Assembly: GCA_934385225.1 (NCBI GenBank) | Contig: CAKRPQ010000024.1 | Coordinates: 1-23,966 of the forward strand | Length of the DNA: 23,966 nt | Direction of reading: 5' to 3' | From: an uncultured Eubacteriales bacterium | Lineage (GTDB): Bacteria; Bacillota; Clostridia; Oscillospirales; CAG-272 | Shown here: one piece after another, positions 8,052-14,967 of the stretch | How positions within the stretch are numbered: position 1 is the first letter of the stretch | Layout: the number at the start of each line of letters is the position of its first letter | The notes under the pieces: model-generated | The model's input: the letters and a program-made list of their open reading frames with translations, nothing else | The model's database searches: none | Told to the model about the DNA's origin: nothing | Program-made: the position numbers and the translations under genes

Positions 8052-10922
8052 TTAACCGATAAATGTTTCGCCGTAGAAATCGGCGTAGTCGGCACCGGGA
8101 TAATATTCATCGCCGTTTTCGCCGCCGTGGTAGAGCCAGACGATGCTATCGAGCGAGCAGTCGTTTTCGATGTATGCGCGCGTGTAACGCCAGAGTGAAA
8201 TGTAGAACTGCTTTGAAAGCTCTTCACTCTCGGTCACGTCCTCCCCGCCATCGACTGCGCACCACCAATATCTGCCCGATATTTCGGGGGCAAATTCGAG
8301 AATTACGCTGACACCGAGATTTTTGAGGTACTGAATGAACTTTGCACCGTCGCCGACGGCGGAAATATAGAGCTTGCCCTGCGGCGTCTGCGGATTCATA
8401 ATGTGTGATGCGTTCTGGAAGTCGATCCTGCCGCCCGTGCCCGCACTCGGTTCGCACGGGTTTGTCGGTCGAAAGACGAATATCAGTCTTCCGCCCGCCT
8501 CCGCGTAGAAGCGTACGCTCTGCGCGAGGGTCATAAGATCGACTTCGTTATCAAGCCCCGCGTTTTTTACGTTCGAAAAGTCGATGCGCACGGTATCGGG
8601 CGCGTTCCCGTTTGCTTCATAGTAGCTTTCAAGCGCGTCGGAAAAGCCTTTTCCGTTCTCAAAACGGACGTTAAGGCAGGAGAGCTTTCCGCCTCCGTTC
8701 CCGTCCGCGGCGCTTTCCATATCCGAGAGCAGAGCTTTTTTGTCGGACGGTGTCCTGTCCGTTTTCGGGGCGTCTGCGGCAAGCTCCGCATAGCTTGTAA
8801 CATTCATATCGGTGTAAACGGTGAATTTTTCGCCCGTCGCTTTTGATACAAGGGTGACGTAGCCTCGGAAATATATCGGCTCGGAGCATTTTTCGGCCGA
8901 GAGAGTGCCGCTCTCGTCAAAACCGACGGCTGTGGCGGAAAATCTCTCGCTTTTTCCGAGAGGGATAGAGGAGAAAGCGCTCTTTGTCTCGCCGCCGAGA
9001 ACGAAAACAATTCTTTCCGTTTTATTCATTCCGAGCGTCAGCGGAACACGCGAGCCCGCACGGTCGCGGGACGCAAGTGCGCCGACCTCGACGACTTCAT
9101 ATGCGTCGTTCCCCCTTTTCGTCTCCTCCGAAAGCCTGAACAGGGCACGCAACTTTGCGTTTTCGGCGTGCAGTGCCGTTAGGGCAAAAAGTTCTTTTAC
9201 ATAGAGTGTTGTCGTGTCCGTTATCTGCTCGCCCGAATAGGGAGTTTTACATTCGGGATCGGTGTAGGGAAGATAAATTCTGCCGCCGAAGCAGAAGTCG
9301 GTGAGGCTTTCGCCGCGGATTACCTCCGCCTTATCTATCACGCGCAGATCGGACGCGCGTCTTATCGTTATCGCGCACGGACGGATAAAACTCGCGCCGT
9401 ATTTTGCGGCAAGCTCCTCCGCGTCGCCGCCGGCAAAGCCTGTGACCGTCGTTATCGACGGGCATTTGTCAAAGGCGTTTTCCGCAATCGACGGGTCGCC
9501 CTTAAATATTATTTCGGAGAGAGAACCGCACCCCGAAAATGCCTTTTCCTCTATTTTTGTGACGTATGCGGGAATGACGACGGAGGTAAGACCGCAGTTT
9601 TTGAACGTTTCTCTGAGTATTTCTCCGTTCTCCGCGTTTTCGGGGAGTGCGACGGAGGTCATTTTCGCGCAGGCGTCAAAGGCATATGCACCGATCGTCC
9701 GCACGCGCGAAAGGTCGAAAAAACCGACCGTCTTTTTTTCACCCTCGCAGTGTATCAATTCGAGTTTTCCGTCGCCTTCGAATGCGGCGTTTCCGATGAC
9801 GGAAATTCCCGCGGGCAGAGTTACCTCCGTGAGCGCGCTCATGCGCGCAAACGCATACCCGCCAAGCTCGGTCACGCTTTCGCCGACGTGCGCGGAAACG
9901 ATACTGTCGTGATATTTGCCGTAACCGCGTGTTACGGAACTGTTATAATTCACGTTTCTGCCGTAGATGTCTTTTTGCTGTATTTTATTGCCCTCGCCGT
10001 AGATGAAAAGGTCGTAGCGCGGGTCGTCCGCATTGAAATTCGCCGCCTTCTTTATCTGCCAGTAAAGCCTGTCGCCGCATATTCCGCCGTCTGCCGCGTC
10101 CGCATCGGGAAGATACGGTACGTCCGAGACGTTTTCGCCCGCGTATATGTGTTTCTCCTCGGCGAGCTTTGCTATAAGGCTGTCCTTCGGCGCACAGATG
10201 TAAAACGAGGACGGCGCACCCTCAAATGTTGCCTCCTCCGTTCTCGGATCGGAAGAAAGGTATATGTAACGAAGCGAGTCGCAGTTTCTTATAAATTCGC
10301 CGCCGAGCGATTTTACGCCGTCGGGAAGATAAAGGTATTCGAGACTGCGGCAGCCGTCGAAAACGCGCTTTCCGAGCGCACCCACAAGATCCTTTGAAAA
10401 GGAAATTTTTTCAAGCGACGCGCATGAAACAAATACGTAATCGCCGAGCTTTGTTATGTTCGAAAGATCGGCACCGTTTTTTATTTCACCGCCTGCGCGC
10501 AAAATATTTTTGAGGCGCGTGTCGCTCTCAAACGCTGCACTGCCGATCATTTCAAGCGATTCGGGGATTATTACGGTTTCAAGATTTTTCATAAAGGCAA
10601 GACCGTAGTTGCCTATCTCCGTTATGCCCTCGCCGACCTCGGCTCTGACGATGTTTTCGGCGTATTCCGCGAGAACCGATTCGTCCTTTTTGTCGTAGGA
10701 CATATTTTCGCCGTCCCTGCGTATCGCCCTGAATGAGCCCTCGCCCGTGATGCGGAGCAGGTATTCGGGTTTTTCGCCGTCCTTTAAGGTCACGACCTCA
10801 AACGAGACGTCCTCCGAAAAATTGCCCGAAAATGCGACGTCCCCGTCGGAAGCGAAAGAGAACACGGTAAAGACGAGCGCAAAAAGCGTTGTGATTATAA
10901 AGCCGAGAATTTTTTTGTTCAT
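8052..10922 (-). CDS. Secreted BspA-type LRR protein with truncated, probably inactive GH26-like domain
   Basis: 956 aa, first gene of the operon, with a strong GGAGGAAG site before its ATG. It has a signal peptide (1-25, cleavage near SFA-SD). The layout is the same as in the downstream gene: two LRR blocks (about 40-262 and 285-515), a beta-rich module (about 515-720, with VGALASR and YFRGYV), then a GH26-like region from about 746. That region aligns with the downstream paralog through VFRPTNP (paralog SFHMDNP) and EFAPEISGRYWW (paralog RPLHECNGGWFWW), and ends at YADFYGETFIG, which matches YVDIVGCDWYTG. The acid/base Glu is kept (Glu880), but His842 is Arg, the HE pair is PE, and about 107 C-terminal residues with the nucleophile Glu and the late Trp are missing. 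No remnant is seen in the 22-nt gap or in the other frames there. Probably a binding or scaffold paralog, or a decaying duplicate. Confidence 0.85.
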   Translation of the reverse strand: MNKKILGFIITTLFALVFTVFSFASDGDVAFSGNFSEDVSFEVVTLKDGEKPEYLLRITGEGSFRAIRRDGENMSYDKKDESVLAEYAENIVRAEVGEGITEIGNYGLAFMKNLETVIIPESLEMIGSAAFESDTRLKNILRAGGEIKNGADLSNITKLGDYVFVSCASLEKISFSKDLVGALGKRVFDGCRSLEYLYLPDGVKSLGGEFIRNCDSLRYIYLSSDPRTEEATFEGAPSSFYICAPKDSLIAKLAEEKHIYAGENVSDVPYLPDADAADGGICGDRLYWQIKKAANFNADDPRYDLFIYGEGNKIQQKDIYGRNVNYNSSVTRGYGKYHDSIVSAHVGESVTELGGYAFARMSALTEVTLPAGISVIGNAAFEGDGKLELIHCEGEKKTVGFFDLSRVRTIGAYAFDACAKMTSVALPENAENGEILRETFKNCGLTSVVIPAYVTKIEEKAFSGCGSLSEIIFKGDPSIAENAFDKCPSITTVTGFAGGDAEELAAKYGASFIRPCAITIRRASDLRVIDKAEVIRGESLTDFCFGGRIYLPYTDPECKTPYSGEQITDTTTLYVKELFALTALHAENAKLRALFRLSEETKRGNDAYEVVEVGALASRDRAGSRVPLTLGMNKTERIVFVLGGETKSAFSSIPLGKSERFSATAVGFDESGTLSAEKCSEPIYFRGYVTLVSKATGEKFTVYTDMNVTSYAELAADAPKTDRTPSDKKALLSDMESAADGNGGGKLSCLNVRFENGKGFSDALESYYEANGNAPDTVRIDFSNVKNAGLDNEVDLMTLAQSVRFYAEAGGRLIFVFRPTNPCEPSAGTGGRIDFQNASHIMNPQTPQGKLYISAVGDGAKFIQYLKNLGVSVILEFAPEISGRYWWCAVDGGEDVTESEELSKQFYISLWRYTRAYIENDCSLDSIVWLYHGGENGDEYYPGADYADFYGETFIG

Positions 10923-10967
10923 TGTTACTGCTTCCTCCGAAGAACGTCATAAATTGTTATTGATATA

Positions 10968-10996
10968 ATTATATATATTAATGTCTCCGATGTCAA
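10968..10996 (-). promoter_or_regulatory. Consensus promoter of the LRR/GH26 operon
   Basis: On the minus strand TTGACA (10991-10996) and TATAAT (10968-10973) are separated by exactly 17 nt. The expected start of transcription is near 10961, giving a short leader of about 40 nt before the ATG at 10922. No operator-like repeat is evident in the leader. It is divergent from the rny promoter, about 94 bp away. Confidence 0.9.
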
Positions 10997-11089
10997 CATA
11001 TTTACGGCATTTTCGCGATTGTAACCAAGAAAAGAGACTTGTTTTTGTGAAAAATGCACCGAAAAAAGCCGAAATGTTCACACGCATAC

Positions 11090-11118
11090 TTGACAAGCGA
11101 ATGTTTTCGGTGTATAAT
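11090..11118 (+). promoter_or_regulatory. Consensus promoter of rny
   Basis: TTGACA (11090-11095) and TATAAT (11113-11118) with a 17-nt spacer, both perfect. The expected transcript starts near 11125, leaving a leader of about 70 nt before the rny ATG. No riboswitch-like fold was recognised in the leader. Confidence 0.9.
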
Positions 11119-11195
11119 AAAAAAAGGCACATTGTAAGTATTTACAGGACTGCCGATAAATTAAGAATTAAAAAATAAATTCAAGGAGGTGCATT

Positions 11196-12758
11196 ATGAA
11201 GTATTTGATTCCCATAGTATGTGCTCTCGCGGCACTTGCGGTGGGAATTCTTATCGGTTCGCTTCTTCGGAAGAAGATAGCCGAAGGAAAAATCGGTTCA
11301 GCCGAAGATGAGGCAAAACGTCTCGTCGAAGCGGGCAAAAAAGAAGCCGAGGAAATCCGTAAGGCTGCCGAATCCCGCAAAAAAGAAGCCCTGATCGAAG
11401 CAAAGGAAGAAATTCTGCAAAGCAAGAACGACGCCGAACGCGAAATCAAGGAACGCCGAAAAGAAGTCACAAATATGGAGCGTCGTGTCACGCAAAAGGA
11501 AGAAAATCTCGATAAAAAGACAGAAGCCCTTGACCGCAAGAACGAAACGCTCGACCGCAAGATCAAAGAAAACGAAGCCGAGAGAGAAAAGATAAGCGCG
11601 CTACTCGCCGAACAGGAAAAACGACTTGAAGAAGTCGCGGGATATTCTGTCGAACAGGCGAAAACAGAGCTTATCGAACGCGTCGAAGCCGAGATCAAGG
11701 ACGAACTCGCGCACAAGATGATGGAGCTTGAAGAACAGTTCAAGGAAGAAGCCGACGATAAGGCGAGAAACATCATTTCGCTCGCAATACAGCGTTGTGC
11801 GGCGGATCAGGTTTCCGAGGCGACTATTTCCGTTGTCGCTCTGCCGAGCGAGGAAATGAAAGGTCGCATAATCGGTCGTGAAGGCAGAAACATTCAGAAG
11901 CTCGAAACGCTCACGGGCGTAGAGCTTATCATCGACGATACTCCCGAGGCAATTACCCTGTCGGGTTTTGATCCCGTCAGACGCGAGGTCGCGAGAATAG
12001 CGCTCGAAAGACTCATTTCCGACGGACGTATCCATCCCGCAAGGATTGAGGAGACGGTCGAAAAAGCACGCAAAGAGGTTGATGCGTCGATAAAGCAGGC
12101 AGGCGAAAAGGCTGTGTTTGAGGTCGGCGTTCACGGAATCAATCCCGAACTCGTAAAGCTGCTTGGCAGACTTCGTTACAGAACAAGTTACGGACAGAAT
12201 GTCCTTCAACATTCGATTGAGGTTGCGTTCCTTTCGGGAATTATCGCAGACGAACTCGGTGTTGACAGCACGATCGCCCGCCGCGCGGGCCTTCTCCATG
12301 ACATCGGAAAGGCTTTTCCGCACGATGTTGAAGGTTCTCACGTCCAGATAGGCGTTGAGGCGGCGAGAAAGTACAAGGAAAGCAAAGAGGTTATTCACGC
12401 AATCGAAGCGCACCACAACGACGTTGAACCGCAGACAGTCATTGCCGTTATAGTGCAGGCGGCGGACGCAATTTCGGCGGCAAGACCCGGCGCAAGACGT
12501 GAGGACATCGAAAACTACATCAGAAGACTTCAAAAACTCGAAGAGATCGCTGTCGGATTCGACGGTGTCGAAAAGGCATACGCTATACAGGCGGGTCGTG
12601 AAATCCGCGTAATGGTCAAGCCCGAATGTGTCACCGACGACGGTATGAAGGTCATCGCGCACGATATTGCCGCGAAGATCAAGGAGGAAGTCAGATATCC
12701 CGGACAGATAAAGATAAATCTGATAAGGGAAAGCCGTGCGGTCGATTACGCAAAGTAA
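11196..12758 (+). CDS. rny: Ribonuclease Y
   Basis: 520 aa, the usual length. RNase Y is the membrane-anchored endoribonuclease that starts bulk mRNA decay in many Firmicutes. Seen here: an N-terminal transmembrane helix (about 3-25), a long charged coiled coil (about 30-190) rich in Glu/Lys/Arg, a KH RNA-binding domain with GRIIGREGRN (223-232), and an HD domain with LLHDIGKA, whose metal-binding pair is His368-Asp369. The C-terminus 'YPGQIKINLIRE' is typical of the family. AGGAGGTG lies 5 nt before the ATG. It is a single-gene unit with its own promoter and a terminator at 12879. Confidence 0.98.
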   Translation: MKYLIPIVCALAALAVGILIGSLLRKKIAEGKIGSAEDEAKRLVEAGKKEAEEIRKAAESRKKEALIEAKEEILQSKNDAEREIKERRKEVTNMERRVTQKEENLDKKTEALDRKNETLDRKIKENEAEREKISALLAEQEKRLEEVAGYSVEQAKTELIERVEAEIKDELAHKMMELEEQFKEEADDKARNIISLAIQRCAADQVSEATISVVALPSEEMKGRIIGREGRNIQKLETLTGVELIIDDTPEAITLSGFDPVRREVARIALERLISDGRIHPARIEETVEKARKEVDASIKQAGEKAVFEVGVHGINPELVKLLGRLRYRTSYGQNVLQHSIEVAFLSGIIADELGVDSTIARRAGLLHDIGKAFPHDVEGSHVQIGVEAARKYKESKEVIHAIEAHHNDVEPQTVIAVIVQAADAISAARPGARREDIENYIRRLQKLEEIAVGFDGVEKAYAIQAGREIRVMVKPECVTDDGMKVIAHDIAAKIKEEVRYPGQIKINLIRESRAVDYAK

Positions 12759-12878
12759 ATCCGCACTTGTCAAACTCATAGATATTACAGATTACAAAGG
12801 TAATATTACATATATTGATATAAAGCTGAAAAGTGAATAAACGGCAGAGCCGTATCCATATAATATGAGTAAAATTTT

Positions 12879-12917
12879 ACCCGCCCGAACGGAATTTCGG
12901 GCGGGTCTTTTGTTTTG
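12879..12917 (+). terminator. Rho-independent terminator after rny
   Basis: A perfect 11-bp GC-rich stem (12879-12889 with 12896-12906) with a 6-nt loop, followed on the plus strand by CTTTTGTTTT. It lies between the convergent rny and sialidase-like genes. On the minus strand the tail is AAAATTTTA, a poor T-tract, so it may serve the opposite transcript only weakly. The 120 nt between the rny stop and the hairpin hold nothing recognisable. Confidence 0.88.
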
Positions 12918-12922
12918 GCGTT

Positions 12923-14014
12923 TTATTTAAGAAGTTCTTCCTTTTCGCTCTTTTTGAGCTTTCTTATGCGCAGACGGTTCAGCATCAGTCCGTCGGTATA
13001 ATGACCCGCGCAGTAGCCGAGGAGAAGTCCGCCGTCCGCCGTTTCGTGAATGGCGGTGTAGCAGTACCCGCTCTCTTTATCGTCTTCAAGAATGTGTATT
13101 CTTCCCGTCCTTTGTCCGTTCGGCGAAACATAGGCGCAGACGAGCGGCGTTCTGCCGTAGTTGGCGTCAAAAGTATGATCTTTTTCTCTCGTATTGTAAT
13201 TGGGAACGGGGTTCCAGACGGCGAGAAATCCGCCGACCGAAAGGCTTTTAAGAGACATCGGGGAGTCGGGAGAGGTGTAAGCCGACGGTGCGGGCGCGCT
13301 CCAAGTTTTTCCGCCGTCCTCCGAAAATGATTCGAACTGCGCGTAAAGAGCGGTGCGGATCATACATACAAGACGTCCGCCCGAAAGCTCGGCAACAAGC
13401 GGCTCCATAGCTCCGCGGTCGTAGGACGGATATAACTGCCACGAGGTCTTAAAGGGCAAAGCGATATTTTCTGAAAGCGTGTACCACGAGCGCCCGTCGT
13501 CATCGGAGGCGACAATGCTGACCTTTGCGGGCGTTATGAGGTCGTCCTCCGTTCTCTTATGGCAGGCGACGGGTACGAGAATGCGTCCGTCCGAGGTTCT
13601 TATGATACGGTCGTTGTTTACGACGTTGAACCCGCCGAGGAGGATCGGCATCGGATTGTCCCAGGTGTCGCCTTCGTCGGACGAGCGGGTAAAATACGGC
13701 TCGCATTCAAGACCGAATTTGCGTAGAAAAACCATGCCGATATCTCCGTTCCCCATACGCAGAAGGGAGACGGACATAATGTTATCCGTTCCGAGATCCT
13801 TTGCCGTAAGGACGGGAAACGGTTCCAAAAATGTCTCGCCGAGGTCTTTCGACACCATTCCGTAAAGGTCTGCCGACGCGTGGTCGTTGAAGCTCGAATC
13901 GAACCGAGTGTAGATAAAGAGGATATCGCCGTTTTTCTTTGTGATGAAAGAACCCTCGCTGTTTCTGCGGTGTTCGGTTGTCGGTACTATGTCCCTGATT
14001 ATTTTTCCGTACAT
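12923..14014 (-). CDS. Sialidase-like (Asp-box/BNR repeat) protein, probably cytoplasmic
   Basis: 363 aa, of the size of a single six-bladed sialidase propeller. Four Asp-box-like motifs are visible: SKDLGETF (55-62), SSDEGDTW (111-118), SDDDGRSW (170-177) and SEDGGKTW (231-238), the last three close to the S-x-D-x-G-x-T-W consensus. GAMEPLV (about 201-207) and R-T at 220-221 match the acidic and arginine positions common in BNR_2-type putative sialidases. There is no signal peptide, so it would act inside the cell, unlike typical secreted GH33 sialidases. The substrate cannot be given; non-sialic-acid activities are known for this fold. It overlaps the AraC gene by 16 nt, and its AAGGAGA site lies within that gene's end. 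Confidence 0.78.
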   Translation of the reverse strand: MYGKIIRDIVPTTEHRRNSEGSFITKKNGDILFIYTRFDSSFNDHASADLYGMVSKDLGETFLEPFPVLTAKDLGTDNIMSVSLLRMGNGDIGMVFLRKFGLECEPYFTRSSDEGDTWDNPMPILLGGFNVVNNDRIIRTSDGRILVPVACHKRTEDDLITPAKVSIVASDDDGRSWYTLSENIALPFKTSWQLYPSYDRGAMEPLVAELSGGRLVCMIRTALYAQFESFSEDGGKTWSAPAPSAYTSPDSPMSLKSLSVGGFLAVWNPVPNYNTREKDHTFDANYGRTPLVCAYVSPNGQRTGRIHILEDDKESGYCYTAIHETADGGLLLGYCAGHYTDGLMLNRLRIRKLKKSEKEELLK

Positions 14015-14769
14015 TTTTTGTCTCCTTTTTCTTTTTCTTTTTCTTTTTCCGATTCCGACGCTCTCTGACGCATTTTTCTTCTTATTTCAGAGAGCGAAAG
14101 CCCGTACATTTTTTTGATAAGCCTTTGCGTTTGCCTTTGCGAGTAATTTACCGTCTCGGCAATGTCGGCAAGAGAGGCAGAGGGATCGTTCGCCATATTT
14201 TCGATAAGAGCCATGGCATCCTCGCGTTCGGCAGCCGTGTGTATATCTTTAAGGCGCTCAGTGCTTTCTCCGAAAAGTATCGTTACAGCGTCGGCAAGCG
14301 CACTTTTCAGACGCAGCATACCGCCGATGGTGTTGTAAAGTTCCCCCGTTCCGAGAATTTCGATGCTTTTCACAAGTCGCGCGGGTGTGCGTAGGCATTT
14401 TAAGGCTCTCGTGTCAAGCGACGAGGTGAAAAAATCATAAAAGCCCGCCGTACCGTCCGTGTGTAATATTTCAAGAGAAAGAACGGCGGCGGAATATCCT
14501 TCGCAGGACAAAAAAGGGCAGTGATGAACGTTCGGCGGAATGATGAGCATTCCGCCCGAAGAAATCATAACCTTTCGGTTCTCGATGTTATATTCGTGCC
14601 TGCCTTCCGTCGAAGCGTGTATTTCATAATAGCTGTGTCTGTGAGGGGTGTCGTCGGGTATGAACACTTTACCGTCGCCTTGCCCTGAAATATCGCCGTG
14701 TTCGACAAGATAAGTTTTGATTTGAGCGTCGCCGTATCGCTCGGATACGGACTTTATACTGTATGCCAT
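13999..14769 (-). CDS. AraC-type transcriptional regulator, C-terminally shortened
   Basis: 256 aa. The N-terminal part looks like an AraC-type cupin sensor domain: TPHRHSYYEIH (about 41-51) and ISSGGMLIIPPNVHH (about 69-83). The first helix-turn-helix is present (about 198-222, SLADIAETVNYSQRQTQRLIKK), followed by the start of the linker helix (SLSEIRRKMRQRA, about 225-237). Where the second helix-turn-helix of AraC proteins should begin, the chain runs into EKEKEKEK and stops. Full members are usually 280-300 aa with two such motifs. It likely controls the overlapping sialidase-like gene and perhaps itself. AAAGGGACGGAG precedes the ATG. It could be a functional one-HTH variant or a decayed regulator. 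Confidence 0.8.
   Translation of the reverse strand: MAYSIKSVSERYGDAQIKTYLVEHGDISGQGDGKVFIPDDTPHRHSYYEIHASTEGRHEYNIENRKVMISSGGMLIIPPNVHHCPFLSCEGYSAAVLSLEILHTDGTAGFYDFFTSSLDTRALKCLRTPARLVKSIEILGTGELYNTIGGMLRLKSALADAVTILFGESTERLKDIHTAAEREDAMALIENMANDPSASLADIAETVNYSQRQTQRLIKKMYGLSLSEIRRKMRQRASESEKEKEKEKGDKKCTEK
14026..14049 (-). repeat. Hexamer microsatellite (GAAAAA)x4 at the AraC/sialidase junction
   Basis: Four perfect copies of TTTTTC on the plus strand, which are GAAAAA on the coding strand. They encode the Glu-Lys tail of the AraC protein and abut GGAGAC (14020-14025), the ribosome binding site of the sialidase-like gene. Each unit is two codons, so copy-number change keeps the AraC frame. 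Confidence 0.95.
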
Positions 14770-14801
14770 ACTCCGTCCCTTTGCGTTTCTTCTTTGTCAC
14801 G

Positions 14802-14831
14802 ATTATAATGTATTTTTTGTGCGCTTGTCAA
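14802..14831 (-). promoter_or_regulatory. Promoter of the AraC/sialidase-like pair
   Basis: On the minus strand TTGACA (14826-14831) and TATAAT (14802-14807) are separated by 18 nt. The -10 element is about 33 nt before the AraC ATG, leaving a short leader. Confidence 0.85.
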
Positions 14832-14840
14832 GACGATACA

Positions 14841-14876
14841 CGACATTTCGGTGCTTTTATGTCGCGATGCATAAAA
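14841..14876. promoter_or_regulatory. Overlapping inverted repeats upstream of the AraC promoter (possible operator)
   Basis: Two short dyads overlap here: cgacat/atgtcg (14841-14846 and 14859-14864) and ttttatg/cataaaa (14855-14861 and 14870-14876). They begin 10 bp upstream of the AraC -35 element, in the divergent space before the AI-2E gene, a usual place for an activator site. Short dyads can occur by chance, so this is tentative. Confidence 0.35.
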
Positions 14877-14923
14877 TGTTACACTGCGGTCACAAACGGT
14901 TAATTAAATAATACGGTAAAACA

Positions 14924-14953
14924 GGGTAAAATAATATATTAAATATTATACCC
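14924..14953. promoter_or_regulatory. Imperfect palindrome just before the AI-2E family gene
   Basis: GGGTA and TACCC arms flank a 20-nt AT-only core (14924-14953), ending 14 nt before the ATG and touching its ribosome binding site region. It may be an operator or part of an AT-rich promoter. I could not find a convincing -35/-10 pair for this gene. Confidence 0.3.
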
Positions 14954-14967
14954 TGAGAGGACTTTTT

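Noticed and set aside
8030..8227. 66-residue N-terminal extension of the GH26 protein
   Set aside because: It overlaps the end of the upstream gene in another frame, has no ribosome binding site, and would bury the signal peptide that starts at 8029.
10981..11178. 65-aa ORF upstream of rny
   Set aside because: It spans the rny promoter and begins beside the divergent -35 element, so it is not transcribed from its start; no ribosome binding site.
11601..12779. 392-aa open frame antisense to rny
   Set aside because: It lies wholly opposite the well-conserved RNase Y gene, has no recognisable domain and is a shadow of its codon bias. The other long antisense frames (4691-5773, 5894-6529, 18311-19273, 15556-16302) were rejected for the same reason.
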